A DNA stretch of 13,646 nucleotides from Spirochaeta sp. (GCA_007117185.1 SKHA01000233.1:1-13646), one strand, 5' to 3'. Positions 6,604 to 13,487 are shown, counted from the stretch's first letter. The notes: generated from the letters alone by a model not told the origin. Program-made: numbers and translations.

Positions 6604-7116
6604 GTTCGCCACGAGTCATACAATTTCACTGTGTTCGCAACATCATTCGACCCGATCGCCGGAGAACCACAACTGTACGAGTACTGCACCGCCGAAAAAA
6701 TGCGCCTCCAGGGCTGCTCCATTCCCGGGAGCCACCTGCGGTGGGTGCGGATGACCGGTGCTACCTTCCTGGATTGCGACTTTCGCGACACCACCTGGGA
6801 GTGCGTCTTCGCTGACTTCGCGCTCTTTGAGCGGTGTTGTTTTGACGTTGCCCACATCTTCGAGTCAGTGTTCGCCGGCAGCCGGTTCATTGACTGCACC
6901 TTCACCGGTGCCACCGCGGATATGTGTAACTTCAACGCTATCGTCGCCAGGAACACCGACTTCAGCGACGCGTCCCTGCGCCGCAGCCGATTTCTCAACG
7001 CCCGCCTCACCGGCGTTGCTTTCGTGAACTGTGACCTGAAAGACACGTTTTTCCAGTTCAGCCAGCGTGAGGACGTCTCGTTCAAGCACTCGAATTACGA
7101 GGAGGCCTGCTATTGA
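6598..7116 (+). CDS. Pentapeptide-repeat protein
   Basis: 172 aa. From about residue 37 to 162 a hydrophobic residue falls every fifth position with almost no break (for example Ile42, Leu47, Met52, Phe57, Phe62, Trp67, Phe77, Phe82, Phe92, Phe97, Phe102, Phe112, Phe122, Phe132, Phe142). Small residues sit two positions before each. This is the A(D/N)Lxx rule of a right-handed quadrilateral beta-helix, here about six coils. Cysteines at 40, 60, 80 and 100 are exactly one 20-residue coil apart. The start is uncertain: GTG at 6598 lacks a clear Shine-Dalgarno, and GTG 6631 or ATG 6700 are alternatives, but the repeat pattern begins by about residue 32-40. Some family members (Qnr, MfpA) mimic DNA and protect gyrase, but nothing here shows that role. 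Its stop overlaps the next gene by 4 bp. Confidence 0.85.
   Translation: MQVRHESYNFTVFATSFDPIAGEPQLYEYCTAEKMRLQGCSIPGSHLRWVRMTGATFLDCDFRDTTWECVFADFALFERCCFDVAHIFESVFAGSRFIDCTFTGATADMCNFNAIVARNTDFSDASLRRSRFLNARLTGVAFVNCDLKDTFFQFSQREDVSFKHSNYEEACY
7099..7105 (+). promoter_or_regulatory. Shine-Dalgarno supporting a TTG start for the MBL-like gene
   Basis: GAGGAGG lies inside the last codons of the pentapeptide gene, 7 nt before TTG at 7113. The TTG shares bases with the upstream stop (TTGA). This spacing favours TTG over the GTG at 7119. Confidence 0.7.
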
Positions 7117-7721
7117 GGGTGCTTCCGTACTTCAGTCCGCTGAGCATGACCACCACCTTCGTCGTCTTTTCCGAGGGCAGCAGTGCAGCGATCATCGTGG
7201 ATCCGGTGCACCTTGACCGTGATTTTTACGCGCTGCTTCTGGCGCACAAGCTTGAGGTGGATACCGTCCTGGTCACCCACCCCGAGGAATATATGCTTCA
7301 CGCGCTGGGTACCCTCGGCAAGATTTACAACTACCGTCTGGTTTGTGGTGATTCCGATCATTTCCCCGGCACGGAGAGCCAGCTCAACCCCTACGATCGG
7401 CAGCTTCTGACCTGCGCAGGGCTGTCAGTGGAATCGATTCCCATACTGCCTCATTCTCGTTCGTCGTTCATCTACCGATTCGGCTGCGTCGTCTTTACCG
7501 GACCGATCATCCACGCCGGCACCCTGGGGGATACGATGAACGAGTACACCGAAGAGCTGCTGGTGGCAACGGTGAAGGACCAGCTCTTTTCCGCTGCTCA
7601 CGACCTGGTGGAGGGAGACAGGGACATGTTGATCCTGCCGTCCATCGGTCCTCCCACGACGATTCGCGCTGAGCAGCACCTCAGCCCGTACTACCGCGAC
7701 CGCGACACCGAGCTGGATTAG
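7113..7721 (+). CDS. Metallo-beta-lactamase-fold protein lacking most metal ligands (probable pseudoenzyme)
   Basis: 202 aa. The order of elements follows glyoxalase II-like MBL-fold hydrolases: AAIIVDPVHLD (25-35) where the fold has its first conserved Asp; VDTVLVTHPEEYMLHALG (49-66) at the HxHxDH position; VVFTGPIIHAGTLGDT (126-141) at the position usually reading FTGDTLF...G; and LILPSIGPPTTIRAEQH (173-189) at the position usually reading PGHGPPTT...E. At these sites the ligands are changed: HxHxDH becomes HxExYM (56-61), the Asp of GD becomes Pro131 and the His of GHG becomes Ile178. Only the first His remains. I infer that the fold is kept but metal-dependent hydrolysis is lost. It starts at TTG 7113, coupled to the pentapeptide gene, and its stop faces the rluD-family stop 10 bp away. 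No partner or ligand can be named. Confidence 0.82.
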   Translation: MRVLPYFSPLSMTTTFVVFSEGSSAAIIVDPVHLDRDFYALLLAHKLEVDTVLVTHPEEYMLHALGTLGKIYNYRLVCGDSDHFPGTESQLNPYDRQLLTCAGLSVESIPILPHSRSSFIYRFGCVVFTGPIIHAGTLGDTMNEYTEELLVATVKDQLFSAAHDLVEGDRDMLILPSIGPPTTIRAEQHLSPYYRDRDTELD

Positions 7722-7731
7722 CCCTGTCGCC

Positions 7732-8646
7732 TCACCGCAGGAACGGGATGAACCGTTCCGGCAGTACTGCCCGAAACTCATGAGCATCCCACCCCGGGGC
7801 GGGAGATATCCTCAGGGACAACGCATGCAGCATCAGGGTGGCCTCGGGATGGCGCCGGTCCCGCCGGGCGTAGATGGGATCGCCAAGAATAGGGATGCCA
7901 AGGTGGGCCATATGGACCCGGAGCTGATGGGTCCGCCCGGTGGAGGGTTGCAGCAGAATGAGTGAATAGTTCTCGTAACGACGCAGGACCTTCCAGTTGG
8001 TCACCGCCGGTTTTCCACCATCCTCCACCACGGCGTAGCGGCGTCGCTGGTCCGGGTCACGTCCGAGTCGGGTTTCCAGGGTGCCACCATCCCCCCGGGG
8101 GGACCCCTTAACCAGCGCGATGTACCGCTTGCGGATGCTTCCGGAAGAGAACTGTTCAACCAGGTACTGGTGCACCTCAAGGCTTCTGGCGATGATCATC
8201 ACCCCGCTGGTATCTTTGTCCAGGCGATGGACGATACCCGGGCGGTTCGGCTCCGCCTGGACCAGATCGCTGTCCATCCGGTCCTGATAGCGCCACAAGA
8301 GGCCGTTAACCAGAGTCTGGTCGGGGTTCCCTGCTCCGGGATGCACCACCAGTCCTTGAGGCTTGTCGATCACCAGAAACTCCCGTTCCTCCCGGATAAC
8401 CGCCAGATCAACCGGTTGGGCAACGGCGTCGCTGGCCACCGGCGGTGCCAGCGTTCCGGTAATTACATCGCCTTCCCGTACCTTGAAGGAGACTTTGCGA
8501 TCCCGTCCGTTCACCTGCAGCGAAAGGAGACGCTGTTTCAGCTGGCTGCGGCGGCACAGTTCCTGTTCATCCGCAAGATAGCGATCCAGGCGCAGCTCGT
8601 CCTCACCGGTTGTGATCTCCACAACGTAGTGGAAAGAAATTTCCAT
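7732..8646 (-). CDS. RluA/RluD-family 23S rRNA pseudouridine synthase
   Basis: 304 aa. The N-terminal S4-like RNA-binding domain (about 15-65) includes LRLDRYLADE and the LQVNGRDRKVSFKVREGD segment. The catalytic domain has LVIDKPQGLVVHPGAG (91-106) and HRLDKDTSG (140-148), with Asp143 as the catalytic aspartate. The family motif GRTHQLRVHMAHLGIPILGD is also present. The overall layout and the presence of S4 fit RluD, which modifies helix 69 of 23S rRNA, but RluC or an unassigned RluA-family member cannot be excluded, so no symbol is given. I chose the ATG at 8644-8646 because GGTGAGGA (8652-8659) sits 5 nt upstream. A GTG at 8658 would overlap the previous stop as GTGA but has no ribosome site. 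It is last in the yggS unit and converges on the MBL-like gene. Confidence 0.92.
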   Translation of the reverse strand: MEISFHYVVEITTGEDELRLDRYLADEQELCRRSQLKQRLLSLQVNGRDRKVSFKVREGDVITGTLAPPVASDAVAQPVDLAVIREEREFLVIDKPQGLVVHPGAGNPDQTLVNGLLWRYQDRMDSDLVQAEPNRPGIVHRLDKDTSGVMIIARSLEVHQYLVEQFSSGSIRKRYIALVKGSPRGDGGTLETRLGRDPDQRRRYAVVEDGGKPAVTNWKVLRRYENYSLILLQPSTGRTHQLRVHMAHLGIPILGDPIYARRDRRHPEATLMLHALSLRISPAPGWDAHEFRAVLPERFIPFLR

Positions 8647-8654
8647 TATAGTCC

Positions 8655-9077
8655 TCACCAGTTTTCCGGAAGATCCCGCTCCCGGCGGCCCAGAAGGTAG
8701 TCCGCCAGGGCCACACCGAGGCTGATAGCCGCGCTGCCGATGATCAATCCTATTCGTTCCTGCTGATTAAAGGGTTCGCCCCCGCCGGGTGAAAAAAAGA
8801 AGGGGGCGGTTTCGGCGTCGATACGTTGATTCTGTATGCTGGTGAGGGTGAATCGCCCCACCTCGTAGACGACACTGCTCAGGATGAGAGCAATGGGAAA
8901 GGTGCCGATCGCGACGATCTCACCACGACGCAGATCCCAGGCCCACTGGGGAAACTCCTCGTATCGCCAGGGGGGAGGTTCCTGCCCGTCTCTGACGGAA
9001 TCGGGGAAAACCGGCGTCGCCGACGTCGCCACAGCGAGAAGCACCACTGCCGCTACCGTTCGAACCGGAACACTCAT
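8655..9077 (-). CDS. Small membrane or exported protein of unknown function
   Basis: 140 aa. Residues 1-25 form a signal-like sequence (MSVPVRTVAAVVLLAVATSA). A block YEEFPQWAWDLRRGEIVAIG (39-58) leads into a hydrophobic segment (about 55-72). A polar loop follows with FFFSPGGGEPFNQQERIG (93-110), then a second hydrophobic segment (about 109-129, GLIIGSAAISLGVALADYLL) and a charged tail RRERDLPENW. This suggests an inner-membrane protein with two membrane helices after the signal or three in total. I recall EFPxWxxDLRRxEI-type proteins in other spirochaetes next to rluD-like genes, but cannot name a family. Its ATG overlaps the yggS stop as ATGA, and its TGA lies within the rluD-family ribosome site, so it is firmly embedded in the operon. 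Confidence 0.78.
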   Translation of the reverse strand: MSVPVRTVAAVVLLAVATSATPVFPDSVRDGQEPPPWRYEEFPQWAWDLRRGEIVAIGTFPIALILSSVVYEVGRFTLTSIQNQRIDAETAPFFFSPGGGEPFNQQERIGLIIGSAAISLGVALADYLLGRRERDLPENW

Positions 9078-9763
9078 TCCCGGCGTTCTCCAAAGAGAGC
9101 GGTACCCACACGGATCATCGTCGATCCTTCCAGAATCGCCGCTTCCAGGTCGTTGCTCATCCCCATGGACAGCTCATCCAGGGGCAACCCCGTTTCCCGT
9201 CGCAACAGCTCCCGCATCTCCCGCAGGGATGCGAAGGCAGGTCGCAAAACCCTCTCATCCGATGATATCGGCCCGATTGTCATCAGGCCGTTCAGCTGCA
9301 GATGCGGTGCAGCCATGATGGATTCCGTCACCGCCCGGAGGTCCTCCCGGGACCGCACCCCCTGCTTTGAATCCTCTCCGGAGGTGTTCACCTCGATCAG
9401 CACCGGAATGGTTCGATCCAGCGCCGCAAGGCGTCGTTCCAGCTCTTCTACCGTTCGTACCGCATCCAGAGACTGAACCGCAGCAAAGAAGGAGGCCGCG
9501 TCTCTGGCTTTGTTCCGCTGGAGGTGTCCGATGAGATGGATCTCCGCGTCCGGTGGGAACTGGTCTCGTTTTGCCAGAGCCTCCTGGACGCGGTTCTCCC
9601 CGAAGAGGCGTAACCCCATCGCTGCGGCGTTCGCGATCGCTCCCGGTGGCTGTCGTTTCGTCACCGCCATCAATCTGACGTCATCACGGGGACGCTGCCC
9701 GCGGGAACACGCCTGCTGGATGCGCTCCTCTATCCTGGTATAGTTTTCGGTAATCGACGCCAT
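9074..9763 (-). CDS. yggS: YggS/PROSC family PLP homeostasis protein
   Basis: 229 aa, the usual length. This family has a single TIM barrel that binds pyridoxal 5'-phosphate on a lysine but has no known catalytic reaction; it buffers PLP and affects amino-acid and B6 pools. Visible motifs are MAVTKRQP with the PLP lysine Lys36, FGENRVQE (54-61), HLIGHLQRNKARD (76-88), LIEVNTSGEDSKQG, LSMGMSNDLEAAI and a C-terminal GSTMIRVGTALFGER. The ATG at 9763 gives the normal N-terminus MASITENYTRIEE; its ribosome site is weak. It faces pdxS across 80 bp, which fits a shared B6 role, and is first in a unit with the small membrane protein and the rluD-family gene. Confidence 0.94.
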   Translation of the reverse strand: MASITENYTRIEERIQQACSRGQRPRDDVRLMAVTKRQPPGAIANAAAMGLRLFGENRVQEALAKRDQFPPDAEIHLIGHLQRNKARDAASFFAAVQSLDAVRTVEELERRLAALDRTIPVLIEVNTSGEDSKQGVRSREDLRAVTESIMAAPHLQLNGLMTIGPISSDERVLRPAFASLREMRELLRRETGLPLDELSMGMSNDLEAAILEGSTMIRVGTALFGERRE

Positions 9764-9843
9764 AACCAGACCATACCACCGCTGGTGCCGTATTGACGAG
9801 AGGCCCCGGCGATTATTACTGTTAGCTCAGGTATTACAGGAAT
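9764..9843. promoter_or_regulatory. Divergent yggS/pdxS regulatory region
   Basis: This 80-bp gap separates the two divergent start codons and must hold both promoters. For pdxS a candidate -35 TTGACG (9793-9798) is followed by TATTAC (9814-9819) at a short 15-bp spacing. A second TATTAC (9832-9837) lies just before the ribosome site, so TATTAC is directly repeated 18 bp apart. For yggS a TAATAAT run on the minus strand (about 9812-9818) could serve as a -10. No B6-type riboswitch or attenuator hairpin is seen. The exact promoter boxes are uncertain. Confidence 0.45.
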
Positions 9844-10749
9844 ATGAACGAAACAATGTGGTCACAACGACAGACCGCCACCTGGCGCACCAAGGTGGGG
9901 CTGGCAGAGATGTTGAAGGGTGGCGTCATCATGGACGTTACCGATGTGGAGCAGGCAAAGATCGCCGCAGACGCGGGAGCCCAGGCGGTGATGGCGCTGG
10001 AACGCGTCCCTGCTGATATTCGCGCTCAGGGCGGGGTGGCTCGAATGAGCGATCCGGGGATGATCGAAGAGATACAGAAAGCGGTGACCATCCCGGTGAT
10101 GGCCAAGTGCCGCATCGGACATATCGTTGAAGCACGGATGCTCGAGTCGATGGGAGTAGATTTTATCGATGAGAGCGAGGTGCTCACCCCTGCGGATGAT
10201 CGCTATCACGTGGACAAGCACCCCTTCAAGGCACCCTTCGTCTGCGGCTGCCGCAACCTTGGTGAAGCTCTCCGCCGGATCGGTGAGGGAGCGGCACTGA
10301 TTCGCACCAAAGGAGAGGCAGGCACCGGTGATGTGGTTGAGGCGGTGCGTCACATGCGTACGCTGATGGAAGACATCCGCGCCCTGCAGGGCGTCCCGAC
10401 AGACGAGTTGATGACCCGCGCCCGGGACCTGGGAGCGCCCTTCGACCTGGTCCTGGAGGTCTCGCTGACCGGCAGGCTTCCCGTTCCAAACTTCTCCGCC
10501 GGCGGCGTAGCCACCCCGGCAGACGCCGCCCTGATGGTTCATCTGGGTGCGGAGGCTGTTTTTGTGGGATCCGGCGTCTTCAAGTCAGGCAATCCGGACC
10601 GTCGGGCCCGGGCAATCGTTGATGCGGTGGCGCATTACGACAACCCGGACAAGCTGGTTGAGATCTCCCGGGGCATCGGCGAGGCGATGACGGGAATCAA
10701 TGTCTCAACGATGGCGGAGGTTGAGCGGATCGCCGGCCGCGGCTGGTGA
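9844..10749 (+). CDS. pdxS: Pyridoxal 5'-phosphate synthase subunit PdxS
   Basis: 301 aa. PdxS condenses ribose 5-phosphate, glyceraldehyde 3-phosphate and ammonia (delivered by PdxT) to make PLP directly, the DXP-independent route. The conserved residues are in place with an offset of 7 from Bacillus numbering: Asp31 in GGVIMDV, Lys88 in VMAKCRIGHIVEARML and Lys156 in IRTKGEAGTG. The C-terminal FSAGGVATPADAALM and GVFKSGNPDRRA motifs are also there. The ATG at 9844 has AGGA at 9838-9841, a short spacing; ATG 9856 is an alternative but would have a long spacing. Its stop overlaps the pdxT GTG start (GTGA), so the two subunits are made together. Confidence 0.97.
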   Translation: MNETMWSQRQTATWRTKVGLAEMLKGGVIMDVTDVEQAKIAADAGAQAVMALERVPADIRAQGGVARMSDPGMIEEIQKAVTIPVMAKCRIGHIVEARMLESMGVDFIDESEVLTPADDRYHVDKHPFKAPFVCGCRNLGEALRRIGEGAALIRTKGEAGTGDVVEAVRHMRTLMEDIRALQGVPTDELMTRARDLGAPFDLVLEVSLTGRLPVPNFSAGGVATPADAALMVHLGAEAVFVGSGVFKSGNPDRRARAIVDAVAHYDNPDKLVEISRGIGEAMTGINVSTMAEVERIAGRGW

Positions 10750-11327
10750 CGGTGACTGTCGGGGTACTGGCGCTCCAGGGAGGATTTCAGCGCCATTGTG
10801 ATGCTCTGGCGCACCTGGATCATCCCTCCCGGCGTGTCAGCTCCCGCCTTGTCAGGACCCCCGAGGATCTGGCTGGGGTGGACTCGCTGATAATTCCCGG
10901 TGGCGAGAGCACCACCATCGGCATGCTTCTGGAGCGGTTCGGGTTGATGGAACCCCTGCGTGGGCGCATCCGGTCAGGGATGCCGGTGATGGGCACCTGC
11001 GCCGGAACAATTCTCCTGGCCCAGACGATCGAGGGGAGTGAACAACCGCGAATCGGTACCCTGCCGATCACAGTGCAACGCAACGCCTACGGCCGTCAGG
11101 TGGCCAGCTTCGAGGCGGATTTACGCCTGCCGGAAGATGAACTGCCCTTTCGGGCCGTCTTTATCCGTGCGCCGGTTATCACCCGGGTTCCCTCGGATGT
11201 GACTGTACTGGCAACGTTTGAGGACAATCCGGTGATGATCCGTCGCGAGTCGATTCTGGCGCTCACCTTCCATCCGGAGCTGACCGGAGATCAACGCATC
11301 CACCGTCTCTTCCTTGCCATGTCCTGA
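10746..11327 (+). CDS. pdxT: Pyridoxal 5'-phosphate synthase glutaminase subunit PdxT
   Basis: 193 aa class I glutamine amidotransferase that releases ammonia from glutamine for PdxS. The triad is Cys85 (in GTCAG), His176 and Glu178 (in FHPEL). The PdxT-specific GGESTTIG (52-59) and QRNAYGRQ (111-118) are present, as is the N-terminal VGVLALQGGFQRH. The GTG at 10746 overlaps the pdxS stop by 4 bp; a second GTG two codons later is possible. No obvious ribosome site is seen, so translation is probably coupled to pdxS. Its stop lies 11 bp from the stop of the convergent polyprenyl synthase gene, with no terminator hairpin visible between them. Confidence 0.96.
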   Translation: MTVTVGVLALQGGFQRHCDALAHLDHPSRRVSSRLVRTPEDLAGVDSLIIPGGESTTIGMLLERFGLMEPLRGRIRSGMPVMGTCAGTILLAQTIEGSEQPRIGTLPITVQRNAYGRQVASFEADLRLPEDELPFRAVFIRAPVITRVPSDVTVLATFEDNPVMIRRESILALTFHPELTGDQRIHRLFLAMS

Positions 11328-11338
11328 TTCTTCTTCCT

Positions 11339-12379
11339 TCAGACAGTGCGGTCCAGGTTGTACTGCAGGAGCGAACGCAGCGCTTCCTCTTCGGCAGCAC
11401 CAAGAGTCAGCGAGGAGATCGCCTTTTCCGCGAACTGTCGCTCCTGTTCCACCACCGTATCCACGTCCTTGAGAACGCCGGTCTTCACCAGGGCCTCCCG
11501 CACCTGCTTGAGTTCGCCGTCGGAGACGGTGGCAGCACCGAAGAGCCCCCGGACAGGATCACCATCACCGATCCGTTCCAGCAGAAGCTCCCGGAAGATC
11601 GTCTTTTTGTTTTCCCGAATATCGCTGCCGGCAGGTTTACCAATGACCTCGCTGGTACCGAAGAGCCCCAACTGGTCGTCCCGAATCTGGAATATTCGCC
11701 CGATTGCCTCCCCAAAACCCGCCAGCGCATCCACCTGTGACGGGGCAGCGTCGGCCAGGAGCGCTCCGGTCATCAGGGGCAGACTGAAGGTGTAGCGTCC
11801 GGTCTTCCAGGTGTAGACCTGCATCACCGCCTCCCGGGACGCCCGCTCCACGTATCCGTGATGCACGTCCTGCATCTGAGCCAGTCCAACCGCGACGATC
11901 TCCCGGGCGAACAGCGCGGTGAGGCGGTTTCTGAGCTCCTCCGGGACGGGCAACGTTGCCATCTGTTCCACCGCCAGAAATGCCGCCACGTCACCGGCGC
12001 ATATTCCCATGGAAATTCCGTACTGCTGGGAGTCCAGGGTGCGGGCGTACTGGGCGTGAACAGACGGCCCGCCGCGACGCACGTCGTCCTGGTCCATGAT
12101 GTCATCGTGAATCAGGAGAAACGACTGCATCAGTTCCATCGCCACTCCAGCCTGAACAGCGGCGGCGGCATGGCTGGCGTCGTCAGGACGAAACAGGCGC
12201 AACGAAAAGGGAACCATCGCCCCTCGCAGCAGTTTGCCCCGGCCGGCGTATTCGGCGAGACGACGACCCAGGTCCTCTCCCCAGGGAGGGAGATGCAGCA
12301 ACCCTTCCCCGGGGCCGGCAAAAAAGCGCTCCAGACCCATCTTGATCTCTTCCCGAGCTGTAATCAGTGTGTGATGCAT
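11339..12379 (-). CDS. Polyprenyl synthetase, probably geranylgeranyl diphosphate synthase (IdsA-like)
   Basis: 346 aa all-alpha trans-prenyltransferase. It adds isopentenyl units to an allylic diphosphate, most likely giving C20 GGPP for the phytoene synthase upstream. The first Asp-rich motif is DDIMD (92-96), followed by RRGGPSVH. Phe87, five residues before it, is the kind of bulky residue that limits chain length near C20 in several GGPP synthases. KTGRYT (192-197) and the second motif region RDDQLGLFG (233-241) with GKPAGSDIRENKKT follow. The second motif is DDxxG, not DDxxD; this and the GKPAGxDxRExKxT block resemble the actinobacterial IdsA group. The ATG has GAGGAGA at 12384-12390, overlapping the stop of the phytoene synthase gene 9 bp away, so the two are cotranscribed. 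Chain length is inferred from context. Confidence 0.9.
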   Translation of the reverse strand: MHHTLITAREEIKMGLERFFAGPGEGLLHLPPWGEDLGRRLAEYAGRGKLLRGAMVPFSLRLFRPDDASHAAAAVQAGVAMELMQSFLLIHDDIMDQDDVRRGGPSVHAQYARTLDSQQYGISMGICAGDVAAFLAVEQMATLPVPEELRNRLTALFAREIVAVGLAQMQDVHHGYVERASREAVMQVYTWKTGRYTFSLPLMTGALLADAAPSQVDALAGFGEAIGRIFQIRDDQLGLFGTSEVIGKPAGSDIRENKKTIFRELLLERIGDGDPVRGLFGAATVSDGELKQVREALVKTGVLKDVDTVVEQERQFAEKAISSLTLGAAEEEALRSLLQYNLDRTV

Positions 12380-12388
12380 ATTCTCTCC

Positions 12389-13210
12389 TCAGCAGGTCAG
12401 GGAGTTGAAGAGGCCGGAAAAGACGATTCGAGCCCGTGCCGGCTTCACCTGTCGGCGATAGACGATAAAGGGATCCTGAAGGATCTGGTCCCCGGTCCAC
12501 TTGTACATATCTCCGGCTGTCTTGATGGGAACGCGATAGCGCCGCGGGATGAGACCGTACCCCTTCTCAGCCTCAACCTGCCACTCAAGGTAGCGGTCCA
12601 GTTGGGCGCGGATAAACCGACGAAACTCCTGGGGGTCCCGGTCCGCTTCTTCCCGGGTAAGGTTGGCAAGAGACGTCTCGGAAATGGGCAGATAGGTACG
12701 ACCGAGGCGGTTATCCTCGTCGACATCACGAATGAAGTTGATGAACTGCATCGCCCGACCGAGCATGCACGCCCCCCGCTCAGCTTCCACGGAGAGACCC
12801 ATGATCCGGGCCATGAAGAGGCCGATCACCTCGGCGGAACCGTAGATGTACTCCAACGATTCCGGCAGGGTGGCGTGGACGGCCTTCTCCGTATCCATCC
12901 GCATGGAGCGCAAAAAAGCTTCAGTCCAGTCGGGATCGAAATTTCGTCGCTCCGCCAGCTTCACGTAGGAATCGATGATCTCGTCACCGGTAACGGTGCC
13001 CCGCGCTGCCCGGCGATACCGGGTGACGAACCCCTCAAACCCGGCAACATCCTGAGGCAGGGAGTCCACGAAGTTGTCAGCAACGCGAACGAAGCCATAC
13101 AGCACGTAGACGTCTTCCCGGACATCAGCAGGAAAGAAGCGACTGGAGTTGAAATAGGTCTTGCTACCGTTACGGAACGTTTCCCGATGGATGGAGTTGG
13201 CCTCTGTCAT
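12389..13210 (-). CDS. crtB: Phytoene/squalene synthase family protein, probably phytoene synthase
   Basis: 273 aa from the ATG at 13208-13210. The enzyme joins two GGPP head to head to make phytoene, the entry to carotenoids. It shows FRNGSKTYFNSSRFFP near the N-terminus, the first Asp-rich motif DNFVD (45-49) in YGFVRVADNFVD, the family block YIYGSAEVIGLFMARI, and the second motif DVDED (162-166) in FINFIRDVDEDNRLGRTYLP. Phytoene rather than squalene synthase is favoured by the neighbouring GGPP-type synthase, but motifs alone do not settle it. The start is uncertain: GTG 13216 has GTGAG 6 nt upstream, and a TTG at 13246 extends the frame by 12 codons without a ribosome site. No phytoene desaturase or cyclase is in the window. 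It is transcribed away from ilvB. Confidence 0.9.
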   Translation of the reverse strand: MTEANSIHRETFRNGSKTYFNSSRFFPADVREDVYVLYGFVRVADNFVDSLPQDVAGFEGFVTRYRRAARGTVTGDEIIDSYVKLAERRNFDPDWTEAFLRSMRMDTEKAVHATLPESLEYIYGSAEVIGLFMARIMGLSVEAERGACMLGRAMQFINFIRDVDEDNRLGRTYLPISETSLANLTREEADRDPQEFRRFIRAQLDRYLEWQVEAEKGYGLIPRRYRVPIKTAGDMYKWTGDQILQDPFIVYRRQVKPARARIVFSGLFNSLTC

Positions 13211-13428
13211 TTCCACAAGATACTCACGAGCAGCGCCTGTGGACAAACCGGTTCATCGTAAAACGGCGCAACCTGTATCTCTCGCATATTGTTCGAGAAA
13301 TTGCTTTCATTTCGCGCAGGGGGACTAAAGTTTGGTCAAATTATGTTGATATTTTCCTTGAATTCGGCAATTGATCACAAAGTTGCCTCTCTTCGCGTAA
13401 CTTTTACGGCGGTTTCGCAGCATTCGGG

Positions 13429-13457
13429 TTGACTTTATGCATTCGTACGTTAATACT
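13429..13457 (+). promoter_or_regulatory. Candidate sigma-70-type promoter of ilvB
   Basis: TTGACT (13429-13434) matches five of six bases of the -35 consensus. A TAATACT run begins 16 bp later at 13451 and could act as the -10. The start codon is about 36 bp further on. The 7-bp direct repeat GCATTCG (13420-13426 and 13439-13445) brackets the -35 box and may be a regulator site. The -10 match is moderate. Confidence 0.5.
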
Positions 13458-13478
13458 CTCGCTACAACAGAGGTTTGC

Positions 13479-13487
13479 AAGGAGGAG
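13479..13487 (+). promoter_or_regulatory. Strong Shine-Dalgarno of ilvB
   Basis: AAGGAGGAG lies 5 nt before the ATG at 13493 and fixes the start of the acetolactate synthase gene. Confidence 0.85.

Noticed and set aside
6265..6612. An overlapping minus-strand frame to the zinc protein
   Set aside because: It is a different reading frame over the CxxC gene, with no coherent motifs, and would overlap the divergent gene start.
7722..7731. Possible terminator between convergent genes (also 11328-11338)
   Set aside because: Both convergent gaps are about 10 bp and contain no hairpin or T-run, so no terminator can be supported.
11858..13261. A 467-codon open frame on the plus strand opposite crtB and the prenyl synthase
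   Set aside because: It runs across the junction of two well-identified minus-strand genes and its translation has no family features.
13305..13370. CRP/FNR-like half sites and a CATAAT box before crtB
   Set aside because: The half sites (such as TTGATCACAA at about 13371-13380) have no properly spaced partner, and the CATAAT box lacks a -35 at a normal distance.
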